DNA from: Lentimicrobiaceae bacterium
GTDB taxonomy: Bacteria > Bacteroidota > Bacteroidia > Bacteroidales > JALOCA01
Length of the DNA: 45,296 nucleotides
Direction of reading: 5' to 3'
NCBI GenBank assembly: GCA_023227965.1
Contig: JALOCA010000030.1
Location: forward strand, 1 to 45,296
Every line of letters begins with the position of its first letter. The stretch's first letter is position 1. The position numbers were made by a program, and so were the translations under genes. The notes under the pieces are model-generated. The model did not search any database, had not been told where the DNA came from, and saw nothing but the letters and a program-made list of their open reading frames with translations. Below are positions 1 through 7,930 of this stretch, piece by piece.

Positions 1-242
1 GCGCCTCCAGCGACAAAGTTCATCACCATTTGCCAGGTCACGTCTTTTGGAAATGGGCTGATGCCTTCATCAGTCAGTCCGTGATCGCCGGCAAAAACTA
101 GTACAGTCGGATTCTTCAGCTCGGGGGTCAACGTGCCTTGAATCAGCCCGATTTGCAGGGCGAGGTCTTCAAGCAAACCAAGCGCTCCCAACGGTTTGGT
201 CTTGAAATCGATTTTGTGTCTGAGTTGTTCTTTTAATGTCAT
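1..242 (-). CDS. cobT: CobT, nicotinate-nucleotide:dimethylbenzimidazole phosphoribosyltransferase (N-terminal part)
   Basis: The first 80 codons of a gene that runs off the left edge. The start is the ATG whose complement is at 240-242. CobT makes alpha-ribazole phosphate from a lower-ligand base and nicotinate mononucleotide, in the cytoplasm, for the cobalamin nucleotide loop. What is seen: an N-terminus with KTKPLGALG followed by a separate VFAGDHGLTDEG segment, both characteristic of the family, and then the start of the VxNFVAGGA stretch. It lies directly downstream of cobU with a 66-nt gap that holds a strong inverted repeat, so it is probably co-transcribed from the riboswitch-controlled btuB promoter. 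cobS and cobC would be expected beyond the edge but cannot be seen. Confidence 0.9.
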   Translation of the reverse strand, partial: MTLKEQLRHKIDFKTKPLGALGLLEDLALQIGLIQGTLTPELKNPTVLVFAGDHGLTDEGISPFPKDVTWQMVMNFVAGG

Positions 243-260
243 AGTTGTTGCTTTTTTTTG

Positions 261-309
261 AACACAATGACACGAAGAATTTTATTTCGTGTCTTCGTGT
301 CATTGTGTT
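261..309. repeat. 18-bp perfect inverted repeat, REP-like
   Basis: Arms 261-278 and 292-309 are exact reverse complements with a 13-nt spacer. The right arm ends at the first base of the cobU stop codon (309-311). An inner sub-repeat (TTCGTGTCTTCGTGTC) makes the spacer side partly repetitive. The arm contains AACACAATGACACGAAG, a word resembling dispersed palindromic intergenic repeats in some Bacteroidota genomes; that comparison is from memory. It could act as an mRNA-stabilising or attenuating hairpin between cobU and cobT. There is no T-run after it in the transcript direction, so a simple terminator is unlikely. Confidence 0.75.
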
Positions 310-827
310 TAAATCATGTCTTTTATTTTCACTGGTATTCCGGATATCATCAGGAAAACTTCGCCGGACTGTTGGGCGATGTACTGGTTCATCCAACCCT
401 GAAGGTCGGCAAATTTGCGTGCCGATTCTTCCACCGGATGAACCCCCATGCCCAGTTCGTTGCTTACCACAATCAGGTTCATTTCCTTTTGTACAAATCG
501 GTCCCACTCGGATTTGGCCTCTTCGAGCGAACGGTCAGCATCGAACTGGTTATCGAAAAAGATGTTGGTCAGCCAAAGGGTGATGCAGTCGAGCAAAACG
601 GTTTGGCCTTCCACGTCGCAGGCAGAAAGTACTTTCTCCTGTTCGATGTTGACCCAATGCGGGCCGCGGTCGTTCTGGTGGCGCTTGATGCGGCGGCGAA
701 AATTCTCGTCCCAAACCCGTGCCGTTGCCAGGTAAACCGGGTTCTTGCTTCCCGCCTCGGCCATTTTCTGCGCGAAACTGCTTTTCCCTGAACGGGTGCC
801 CCCGGTGATGAATGTAATTTGAGCCAT
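309..827 (-). CDS. cobU: CobU/CobP, adenosylcobinamide kinase / adenosylcobinamide-phosphate guanylyltransferase
   Basis: 172 residues, the normal family length. The bifunctional cytoplasmic enzyme phosphorylates adenosylcobinamide and then transfers GMP to give adenosylcobinamide-GDP, the substrate of CobS. Seen: a P-loop GGTRSGKS at about residues 9-16; an R..RHQNDR segment near residues 46-53, whose His matches the family's guanylylated position; VLLDCITLWLTN near residue 80; and VVSNELGMGVHP near residue 120, the family's conserved C-terminal signature. Start ATG at 827. It is preceded by an 88-nt gap from the lipoprotein gene and followed by cobT, and probably belongs to the btuB transcript. 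Confidence 0.95.
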   Translation of the reverse strand: MAQITFITGGTRSGKSSFAQKMAEAGSKNPVYLATARVWDENFRRRIKRHQNDRGPHWVNIEQEKVLSACDVEGQTVLLDCITLWLTNIFFDNQFDADRSLEEAKSEWDRFVQKEMNLIVVSNELGMGVHPVEESARKFADLQGWMNQYIAQQSGEVFLMISGIPVKIKDMI

Positions 828-915
828 TGATTGTGAATATTTAAACCATCCAGGTTTTTAAATCCTTGAAAGTATTGTAAATGAAATGAACCGTCAATTG
901 ATCATTAACTTGCCG

Positions 916-2007
916 CTAATTCAGGAAAATAGCCATTGTTGGAGATGCCCCAACAGCTTTTTCAGCAAAAGCTTTTCCATCTTCTGAATAAATCTTCATC
1001 AATCCGTTGCTGGTTGTTGACGGGCTTACAAAAACATAAATATTTCCATCAACCGGATTGACCGAAACTCCCTTTAATCCTGAAATTCCACTTACCAGAC
1101 TGTTCTGCTCAAATTTTTTGGTGGCTACATTAAAGACTTGAATACCTCCAACCATCACCCAATTGGCATCATAGGAAGCAGCAGCGATATAAATTTTGGA
1201 TTTGTCTTTACTGAAAGCCATGATTGAGGCATATTCGGTACTTACATTATCCAGGGGAGTAACTTTCAGTATATTGTTGTTTGTTGTAATATAGCCCAAT
1301 CCGGTTTGTGTTGCAGGAGTTGAATAGGAACTGATTAAAGAAACATACAGGTTTCCGCTATTGTCTTTCAGAAAATAAGAACAAACGGCCGGCGTTTCGA
1401 TGTAGCTGATCGCTTCTGTCGTTAAATCCATGACAGCTACTGCCTTTTTAAAATTAAGGGCGGCGTAAAGTTTTCCATTTGAAATTTCAAGTCCTTCAGG
1501 TCCGCCGGCCAATGCAATTTTTTTCTCCACCATACGGGTTTCGATGTTGTATTTGGCAATGTAACTGTTAGGCATTAAATTCCAATCGGGATTTTCGCCC
1601 CAGCACGATATGTAAAGGTATATGCCTTCGGCAACGCAATTACGAGGTTTGACAATTTTATCGGTTACCCCATTTTTTGCCTGAACAAAAAGAGGGTCAA
1701 GTGAAATCACCTGGTCAGGGGAATTGGCCATCAGGAAAATGTTATCGCCTGATTTGTAGATAAATTGAATATTTGAGGCCCAAACAGTTCCTTTGTTTTG
1801 TTGCTGATCGAAGAAATTAGTTACTTCTCTTTTTTCATAGTCGTATTTAGAAATACTCGAACCACCTTTGTCAAACGATCCATAATTTACGATGTAAGCG
1901 CCTTTAACAAGCTCGCTTGGGAATAACTCAGGTTCATCCTTTTTGCAAGAACTATAAATAGCCAGTGAAAAAAGGGAAAGCAATAAATAATTGAAGTACT
2001 TTTTCAT
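916..2007 (-). CDS. btuG: BtuG-like surface lipoprotein, beta-propeller corrinoid-binding candidate
   Basis: 363 residues. A lipoprotein signal ends in IYSSC (Cys21), followed by KKDEPE, a charged stretch like the Bacteroidota surface lipoprotein export signal. The mature part shows repeated blade-like segments (ISKYDYEKREV, GGIQVFNVATKKF, VDGNIYVFV) as in the DUF5074/YncE-like seven-bladed propellers. Known family: BtuG of Bacteroides sits on the outer face of BtuB and binds B12 extremely tightly. Here the gene starts 18 nt downstream of btuB, the expected pairing. Function rests on fold impression and position; a general propeller lipoprotein cannot be excluded from sequence alone. Confidence 0.75.
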   Translation of the reverse strand: MKKYFNYLLLSLFSLAIYSSCKKDEPELFPSELVKGAYIVNYGSFDKGGSSISKYDYEKREVTNFFDQQQNKGTVWASNIQFIYKSGDNIFLMANSPDQVISLDPLFVQAKNGVTDKIVKPRNCVAEGIYLYISCWGENPDWNLMPNSYIAKYNIETRMVEKKIALAGGPEGLEISNGKLYAALNFKKAVAVMDLTTEAISYIETPAVCSYFLKDNSGNLYVSLISSYSTPATQTGLGYITTNNNILKVTPLDNVSTEYASIMAFSKDKSKIYIAAASYDANWVMVGGIQVFNVATKKFEQNSLVSGISGLKGVSVNPVDGNIYVFVSPSTTSNGLMKIYSEDGKAFAEKAVGASPTMAIFLN

Positions 2008-2025
2008 GTTTATAAATTTTAATGT

Positions 2026-3972
2026 TTAGTGAATATTAATATTTGTTGAAATGCCTATCCGGAAATTGCGCCCGGGCATAGCGTAAAATCGCTCGTTTTG
2101 GTAATCGGTATTAAAAATATTATTGAGCACCAACGACAGAAAAACTGACTGTTTTAATAAGGTCAGCTTTCGCGATATTCCACAGTTCATCAGAAAGTAA
2201 GGGTCGAGTTCGTACCCATCGGGCATGGAATAAGACCCGGAGTAATCGGCAAATCGTTTTCCGGTGTAGCTGCCATCGGTAAAAAAATTCCACGACTGGT
2301 AATTCAACTTCAGGTAGAGATTGCCGATATGTTTTGGAACGTAGAGTAACTGGCGGCCGGTTACTCCGGTTGGCGATTCGTCCTTTATTGTTTCAACCGG
2401 ATTAAAACTGTAATTTATCCTGGAATTGAAATTCAGCTTATTCATCGTCCAATCGGTGTTCGACTGAAATTCCAGGCCTTTGCTTTCAATCTCCATCACA
2501 TTTTGGGCAGTCCATTCTACGGCTCCCAGGCGCCATTCGATCCAGTTTTTCACATCCATGTAAAACACGTTCAGCTTTACCTCTGACTGAATATTCTCTT
2601 TGCACAACGCGTAATTTAGTCCGAGTTCATAATTCATTCCATCTTCCGGCTTCAGGTTTGGATTGCCTTGTTTGCCCCAGTAGCGATCGTTAAACGTAGG
2701 GATCCTGTAAGAGCGCGAAATATTTCCGTTCACTTTAAAAACGGAATAATCATTGCTGAAAATCCGGTATTCCGAACCTATTGAAGGGGTAAACGGGGCC
2801 TCAAAATCGGTAACAAGCAATTGTCGCAGATTTAAAGTCAGTTTAAGCCGGTCCCAAGCGGTATAAAACGAAGAAAAATAGAAGTCGGCCTGTTGCTCCC
2901 GTTTAATTATTTCATCGGAATAAGCATAAACTTCAGGTTTGATGTATTGATATTTCACACCTATTTTGTACCCTAACCGGGTACTGATATCTTGTTTCCC
3001 TTCAATTTCGGTGATTAAACGATTGGACCCAATTTTTTGCTTTTTATCGCCGTCGTACACCTCCATATCATGCACAAAACCCAGTCCGCCCCTGATGTTT
3101 AGGGGATTTTTGCGATTTTCATATTCCGACCAGAAACGGATATGTTTATCGTCCAATGTTTCAGGGGTCATTGATGTGCTAATCTCTTTCGTTGTCAGTT
3201 GTATTTCGTGCCAGTCTTGCTCAAGCCACAAGGCCGATTTTAGGGTTTCTTTCTCATTAAAACGGTAGTTCAATTCCTGGATCATGCCTTTGTTTTCAAT
3301 GGCAGCGCCACGTTGACGGTCGCGCACAGTTCCGGGATGTTCAATGTCGCCAATTTTCGGGTTGTTGAAGGGGAAATCATTTCGAAGACTAAAATAAAAC
3401 AGGCGTGTGACCGACTCCAGGCGACCATTTCCGGCAAATAATTTGGCACCGTATAATTGTTCGCCGAAGGATCCTTCCGAGAGGATCGTTTTCAATTTCA
3501 TCCCATTGGTCCAGTTGTTGGCCAACCCAAGGTGAAGTGCCCCGCCTATTGACCCCGAACCATTTATGGCCGATGAACTTCCGTATTGCAAATAGATCTC
3601 ATCGAATAGAAAAACAGGAACTTCAGACATATTGGAATGCCCGAGCGTTAGTGAATTGATGTTGATCCCTCCAAAATTTACCGAGGTGTGATTGGGCGAC
3701 GTGCCACGTAAATGAATGGTGGATAATCCTCCGGCATTTGATTTCAGGTAAACCGGGGTAAAACGCATCAATAACTGGTCGATGGAACCGGCCTGCCCAA
3801 TAATAATCTGGTCGCCAGGGATAGAGACAATTTTGGCGCCGGCCTGATACTTCTTTAGAGGGGCATAGGTAACCACCTCAAGCAACATGATCGTGTCTGA
3901 CAAACTGCTGTGTTGGGCAAATGCACCCGAGGCAATTATCAGGATTACCTGAATCAGAATAATTCTTCTCAT
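2026..3972 (-). CDS. btuB: BtuB-type TonB-dependent outer-membrane corrinoid receptor
   Basis: 648 residues from the chosen ATG at 3972, which begins a clean signal peptide (MRRIILIQVILIIASGAFAQ). An upstream in-frame start at 4032 would put 20 hydrophilic residues before the signal and is less likely. After the signal come a TonB-box-like LEVVTYAP, a plug domain (IHLRGTSPNHTSVNFGGININS) and a beta-barrel with a terminal strand ending FRIGISTNINIH. It would import corrinoids across the outer membrane with TonB energy. It lies about 100 nt downstream of a cobalamin riboswitch and 18 nt upstream of the BtuG-like gene; both support corrinoid as ligand. Confidence 0.9.
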   Translation of the reverse strand: MRRIILIQVILIIASGAFAQHSSLSDTIMLLEVVTYAPLKKYQAGAKIVSIPGDQIIIGQAGSIDQLLMRFTPVYLKSNAGGLSTIHLRGTSPNHTSVNFGGININSLTLGHSNMSEVPVFLFDEIYLQYGSSSAINGSGSIGGALHLGLANNWTNGMKLKTILSEGSFGEQLYGAKLFAGNGRLESVTRLFYFSLRNDFPFNNPKIGDIEHPGTVRDRQRGAAIENKGMIQELNYRFNEKETLKSALWLEQDWHEIQLTTKEISTSMTPETLDDKHIRFWSEYENRKNPLNIRGGLGFVHDMEVYDGDKKQKIGSNRLITEIEGKQDISTRLGYKIGVKYQYIKPEVYAYSDEIIKREQQADFYFSSFYTAWDRLKLTLNLRQLLVTDFEAPFTPSIGSEYRIFSNDYSVFKVNGNISRSYRIPTFNDRYWGKQGNPNLKPEDGMNYELGLNYALCKENIQSEVKLNVFYMDVKNWIEWRLGAVEWTAQNVMEIESKGLEFQSNTDWTMNKLNFNSRINYSFNPVETIKDESPTGVTGRQLLYVPKHIGNLYLKLNYQSWNFFTDGSYTGKRFADYSGSYSMPDGYELDPYFLMNCGISRKLTLLKQSVFLSLVLNNIFNTDYQNERFYAMPGRNFRIGISTNINIH

Positions 3973-4071
3973 TTCTTTAAACAGAATATGAGCTTTGGAT
4001 AAAATTGTGAAATAGATTGAATTGTATTTCACCAGCTTTTTTCCCGAAGCTTTTGTTGATACTGATTGAAA

Positions 4072-4230
4072 TTGGCAGGTCTTCTGGCTCGCCTTGCTTT
4101 TTGAGGCCTTCCCGTCCGTTGGTTGACAGACAGTGGCAGGAGTTTCAAAAAGTTTGTATTAAGGCTTACAGCTGCGGGTACAGCTCCGGTTTTTCACCGG
4201 ATTCCCTATTAATCCATGTTGGCGTTAACC
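4072..4230 (-). promoter_or_regulatory. Cobalamin riboswitch upstream of btuB
   Basis: Read on the minus strand it has the conserved blocks in order: GGGAATCCGGTG near 4196-4207, the GCTGTACCCGC box near 4170-4185, CTGTAAGCC, the GCCACTGT core near 4127-4135, GGGAAGGCC near 4105-4113, and GAGCCAGAAGACCTGCC at about 4073-4089. About 100 nt separate the aptamer from the btuB start. Boundaries are approximate because P1 was not folded. It should reduce expression of btuB, btuG, cobU and cobT when adenosylcobalamin is abundant. Confidence 0.95.
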
Positions 4231-4302
4231 AACGTTGGAACCATTTCTAAATGCAAAAGTAACGAATAATTTAAGTGATAAAATGTTATATTAAATATTA
4301 AT

Positions 4303-5232
4303 TCAGAATAAATGATAAATAAAAATTAACCCAATCATTACCAAACAACTGAAAAAATTGATCAGATAGGCCCGGTAAGAATCTTTGTTGGTAAATGTTC
4401 GCTCGGTTTTTCCGATGAAAGCTTTTTCGACCACAAAACCGTGATACACATTGGGTCCGCCAAAGCGGCAATTCAATATTCCGGCCATAGCGGCTTCAGG
4501 ATAACCTGAGTTCGGGCTGCTATGGTGATGTCCAAACCGGAAAATAAAAGCCAGTCCGCGCGGACTTAAACTGAGAATGACCATCAGTAGTGCGGTTATC
4601 CGTGCCGGAATGAAGTTCAACACATCATCGGTCCGGGCGGAAAACCAGCCGAATTGCCGAAACGGCTCGTTTTTGTACCCAATCATCGAATCAAGCGTGT
4701 TGGCCATTTTGTAAGCCATCATTGCCGGAACTCCTCCCAGTGCATAGAAAAACAGTGGAGCAATCACCCCATCACTGAGGTTTTCTGCCAGGGTTTCGAG
4801 TACTGCTGTGCGTATCTGCTGTTCATTCAGGTTTTTCGTTTCACGGCCAACGATGTAACCCAGCTGCTTGCGACCGGCTTCCAGCCCTTTGGTTTCAAGA
4901 GTCCTGATGACTTTGTGTGCTTCCCGGATCAGGCTGCGATTGGCCAGTCCAAGGAAAACGCCCAGGCTCACCAATCCAATGTACAGCGGTTCGGAGGGTT
5001 TGGCCAGATGAAGCAATAACCAGATAATTCCAAAAGTCGAAGTAATTAACCCGGCAGCCATTGCAGCGCCTTTCAATTTTCGATATTTTCCTGAATTCAG
5101 CTTTTCAGTAAAAAAGGATATTAAATTACCGAAAAGACGAATTGGATGAGGCAGCCAGAGCGGATCGCCCAGAAGTGAATCGAGCAAAAAACCAATGAGT
5201 AATGGGATGAGAATAAGTAGTTCCGAATTCAT
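4303..5232 (-). CDS. cbiB: CbiB/CobD, adenosylcobinamide-phosphate synthase
   Basis: 309 residues, a normal length. An integral inner-membrane enzyme that attaches aminopropanol (phosphate) to adenosylcobyric acid. Seen: N-terminal hydrophobic segment followed by LLDSLLGDPLWLPHPIRLFG, the family signature; ETLAENLSDGVIAPLFFYALGGVPAMMAYKMANTLDSMIGY in the middle, strongly conserved in CbiB; RFGGPNVYHG near residue 255; and a final membrane segment. Its start overlaps the end of the aminotransferase gene by 4 nt (ATGA at 5229-5232), so the two are translationally coupled. The partner supplies the aminopropanol precursor. Confidence 0.95.
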   Translation of the reverse strand: MNSELLILIPLLIGFLLDSLLGDPLWLPHPIRLFGNLISFFTEKLNSGKYRKLKGAAMAAGLITSTFGIIWLLLHLAKPSEPLYIGLVSLGVFLGLANRSLIREAHKVIRTLETKGLEAGRKQLGYIVGRETKNLNEQQIRTAVLETLAENLSDGVIAPLFFYALGGVPAMMAYKMANTLDSMIGYKNEPFRQFGWFSARTDDVLNFIPARITALLMVILSLSPRGLAFIFRFGHHHSSPNSGYPEAAMAGILNCRFGGPNVYHGFVVEKAFIGKTERTFTNKDSYRAYLINFFSCLVMIGLIFIYHLF

Positions 5233-6260
5233 GACATATTTGTTTTAGAATAATTCTTCAATGCCTCAAGCAAAAACCGGTTATCACTTTCATCCCGTGA
5301 GCAAATCCGAAAGTAGTTTGGGTTCAAGCCCCTGAAATTGGAGGCATCGCGTATCAAAATCCCATGTTTGTCAAGCAAAAACTGTTTCAGTGCGTCCGCA
5401 GTTCCCGATTGCATTTCGACCAAAAAGAATGGAGCATAGGATGGAATAACCCTTAATGTCTCTAATTGGTCGATTGACTGTTGCAGATCAAAAGAAAGTT
5501 TGCTGATAATTCGCGTGTTCAACGGATATTTTTCCATGTGTCCAATTAAAAATTTGCCAGCTTCCTGAGCCAATGCGTTCACCGACCAGGGTTGTTGAAA
5601 TTTTCGCAACCGGTTGGCCTGCTTTTCCGAAGCGACCACATAGCCCAGCCGCAAACCGGGAATGGCGCAACATTTGGTTAACGAGCGAACCACGATCAGG
5701 TTCGGATAAACTTTGGTTAACGGAATAGAGGATTCAAATTCGGTAATAAATGCGGCGTAGGCTTCGTCAACAACAAACACTGTTTCAGGATAAGCCACAA
5801 GTGCTTTTTCGATTTGTGAAGTACAGAAGATAGTCCCATCCGGATTATTCGGATTACCAATCCAAAACAGTCCAGGTCCCGATTTCAGAACAGTTCTCCA
5901 TTCATCTTTCCTGAAAAACTGAATTTGATGGTCGTGCATTTGGCAAGCATCTTCGTATTCGGCAAAAGCGGGTACCAAAATGGCCGAAACCGATTTGCGA
6001 AAAGCCAGCGCGATGGTATAAAACCCTTCAGTCGATCCGTTAAACGCCAGAACCTGATTTGTGTTTACCTTGTGCGAGTCTGCGATTTTCTGACAAAAAC
6101 AGGTGGCGTCGGGTTCAGGATAATTCCCTATTAAATGCAGGTTTTGCCGTAAATGACTGATTAGTTCCGGAGATGTTCCGCCAAACCATACATTTGAGCT
6201 AAAGTCGGTCTGAATTGCTTGCTGATAGTGATGGCGGTCATCGCCGTGTCCAAAAATCAT
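5229..6260 (-). CDS. cobD: CobD/CobC-type L-threonine-O-3-phosphate decarboxylase (PLP aminotransferase fold)
   Basis: 343 residues, class I/II aminotransferase fold related to HisC. Seen: FNGSTEGFYTIAL (cofactor phosphate site) near residues 73-85, GNPNNPDG at 135-142, VVDEAYAAF at 163-171, and SLTKCCAIPGLRLGY, with the PLP lysine at about 196. Known role of the family: make (R)-1-amino-2-propanol O-2-phosphate for CbiB. Context decides between HisC and CobD: it overlaps cbiB by 4 nt downstream and btuF by 4 nt upstream, in a riboswitch-controlled operon. The N-terminal FGHGDDRH resembles the GHGGD opening of CobD proteins. Confidence 0.9.
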   Translation of the reverse strand: MIFGHGDDRHHYQQAIQTDFSSNVWFGGTSPELISHLRQNLHLIGNYPEPDATCFCQKIADSHKVNTNQVLAFNGSTEGFYTIALAFRKSVSAILVPAFAEYEDACQMHDHQIQFFRKDEWRTVLKSGPGLFWIGNPNNPDGTIFCTSQIEKALVAYPETVFVVDEAYAAFITEFESSIPLTKVYPNLIVVRSLTKCCAIPGLRLGYVVASEKQANRLRKFQQPWSVNALAQEAGKFLIGHMEKYPLNTRIISKLSFDLQQSIDQLETLRVIPSYAPFFLVEMQSGTADALKQFLLDKHGILIRDASNFRGLNPNYFRICSRDESDNRFLLEALKNYSKTNMS

Positions 6261-7087
6261 ATCTCAGATGGATTTTCTTTGTAAATTAAGCGGATTATCT
6301 CTTCCAAAGCATCAACAAACAAAACAGGAGTTGGACTACAGGTTTTGTCTGAATCAAGAATATAAATCTGATTGTTTTTGCTGGCCGATAAAACCGGATA
6401 TTTGAGCCATGCATCTTTTTCTTCCCGGGCAACCATGCCCATCGTGACAATAAAGATGAAATCCGGATTTTGTTTCAGTACATATTCGCGGGTAATGTTG
6501 CCGGTATTTAATTCAGCAGCAATATTTTTCCCTCCCGAAAACTGGATAAAATCATCAATGAACGTATTCGGAACCGCACAAAACAACGGTTTGGCTCCTA
6601 TTTGTATAAATATCTTCGGATTTTTACCAGCCGGAACACTTGCTTTCAGCTTCGCCAGCCGCTCTTTTTGTTGAGTTACTATGGCTTTTGCTTTAGTACT
6701 TTGACCTACCAACTCACCAATCCGGATAAAATCGGTACAGATTTCATCAAACGATTTTGGGTAGGACATGTATTCGACTTTGAGGTTCAGCTTTTTCAGG
6801 TTGTCAATGGTTTCTGGTTTGATGAGCGACGAGGCAAAAACCAGATCGGGTTTCCTGGTCAGAACCTTTTCGATGTTGACACTTACTGCCGAAGCCACTA
6901 CCGGAATCTTGTCGGCAACCGCTACCGGGCAATAATTGGTGCAGCCAACCAGCCTCTCCTGTTCGCCCATCAGGTATATGCTTCTGGTCATCCACGGAAC
7001 CAATGATACAATACGTCTGGCTTCCTGTGCCTGGCTAACAAGTTGGATAAGAAGAAATATGACCAAACTCAAATGCGATTTTTTCAT
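6257..7087 (-). CDS. btuF: BtuF-like periplasmic corrinoid-binding protein
   Basis: 276 residues with a signal peptide (about 1-20, ending SQAQ). It has the helical-backbone type periplasmic-binding fold used for cobalamin and iron chelates: RRIVSLVPWMTRSIYLMG at the N-terminus, VEKVLTRKPDLVFAS-like segment near residue 75, and FIQIGAKPLFCAVPNTFIDDFIQFSGGKNIA near residue 160. The riboswitch upstream and the cobD/cbiB partners argue for corrinoid over haem or siderophore. No btuC or btuD lies next to it; they must be elsewhere. ATGA overlap with the aminotransferase gene downstream. Confidence 0.87.
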   Translation of the reverse strand: MKKSHLSLVIFLLIQLVSQAQEARRIVSLVPWMTRSIYLMGEQERLVGCTNYCPVAVADKIPVVASAVSVNIEKVLTRKPDLVFASSLIKPETIDNLKKLNLKVEYMSYPKSFDEICTDFIRIGELVGQSTKAKAIVTQQKERLAKLKASVPAGKNPKIFIQIGAKPLFCAVPNTFIDDFIQFSGGKNIAAELNTGNITREYVLKQNPDFIFIVTMGMVAREEKDAWLKYPVLSASKNNQIYILDSDKTCSPTPVLFVDALEEIIRLIYKENPSEI

Positions 7088-7097
7088 ATACTTGAAA

Positions 7098-7442
7098 CTA
7101 AATTATTTCCAGGAACCAATGGTTTTCGCGAAAACTCACTGCACCTTTTTGGAACGAAACCGGATGATTAAAATTGGGCCCATCATAAACAAACGAATGA
7201 AACTCGCCCAATTCGGCGCAAAGGTCAACTCCCTCTATTTGTGAAAGCTCTTCTATAAAAACAGCATCGTAAACCCGCCCGAGAAAATATTTGGACTGCC
7301 GGATGACATGGGAACGGGACAAATCTGAACTGGCATCGCACATGTTCAGCAGAACTTTTACCTGATGGGTTCCTGATTTTTGGATTCGGTACAGCGCCAG
7401 CATACAGTCCTTACCTCCACTCCATGATGAAAATAGTTGCAT
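7098..7442 (-). CDS. Dph6/MJ0570-like PP-loop ATPase lacking its central part
   Basis: 114 residues from the ATG at 7442, which starts MQLFSSWSGGKDCMLALYR with the PP-loop SGGKD; the frame is open 18 codons further upstream but without family-like sequence. The family (Dph6-like diphthine-ammonia ligase domain) is usually about 220 residues. Here the N-terminal LLNMCDASSDLSRSH runs within a few residues into the C-terminal YFLGRVYDAVFIEEL and GEFHSFVYDGPNF. About 100 central residues appear to be absent without a frameshift. It may be a decayed gene or a genuinely compact variant. It is the first gene after a cobalamin riboswitch, 10 nt before btuF. Function in B12 metabolism is unknown to me. 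Confidence 0.7.
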   Translation of the reverse strand: MQLFSSWSGGKDCMLALYRIQKSGTHQVKVLLNMCDASSDLSRSHVIRQSKYFLGRVYDAVFIEELSQIEGVDLCAELGEFHSFVYDGPNFNHPVSFQKGAVSFRENHWFLEII

Positions 7443-7616
7443 TGGATTAAATGTTATTCCGGAAAAAATGAAATGGGAACAGGATGTACCTTTCACTCGA
7501 ATGTAAATCAGTTGCCAATTTCAACATCTTTACGTTCTTGTGGAACTCTCCCCGATAAACAGGGGTTCGTTTCACCGATCTTTTTTCCCGAAGATTCGAC
7601 TACAATTTGTTTGTTT

Positions 7617-7790
7617 TGGCAGGTCTTCTGGCTCACCTCTCTTTTTGTGGCCTTCCCGTCAGTCAATAGACAGACAGTGGCAGGGATTACAAAAAGTTTT
7701 TACAAAGGCTTACAGCTGCGGGTACAGCTCCGGTTTCGCACCGGATTCCCTTTTCAGACGCTTCCCTTTTAGGGGGAGTTGGTCACCAAC
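7617..7790 (-). promoter_or_regulatory. Cobalamin riboswitch upstream of the PP-loop/btuF/cobD/cbiB operon
   Basis: On the minus strand: AAAAGGGAATCCGGTGCG near 7740-7757, GCTGTACCCGC, CTGTAAGCC, GCCACTGTCTGTC near 7670-7682, GGGAAGGCC near 7650-7658 and GAGCCAGAAGACCTGCC at about 7617-7633. It closely resembles the riboswitch at 4072-4230. Between it and the first start codon (7442), 7541-7567 can form a hairpin (CCCCTG/TCGGGG, flanked by GAAC/GTTC) that could serve as expression platform. Ends are approximate. Confidence 0.95.
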
Positions 7791-7930
7791 ACAGGACAAA
7801 AATAGAAAAACTAATTCAGACAAAATCAATGGCGTGAATTTCACTGGGAATTATTTCTTTTACCATTAATCTTTATTTGAATCGAACTTACTTTCATCAA
7901 TTTAGAAAGTAGTACAATAAGAATCTGCAA

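Noticed and set aside
258..791. 177-codon plus-strand open frame
   Set aside because: Antisense to cobU, which has complete motifs; the frame has no recognisable sequence.
7437..7772. Plus-strand open frames over the second riboswitch
   Set aside because: The conserved aptamer on the minus strand explains the sequence; a similar shadow frame lies over the other riboswitch.
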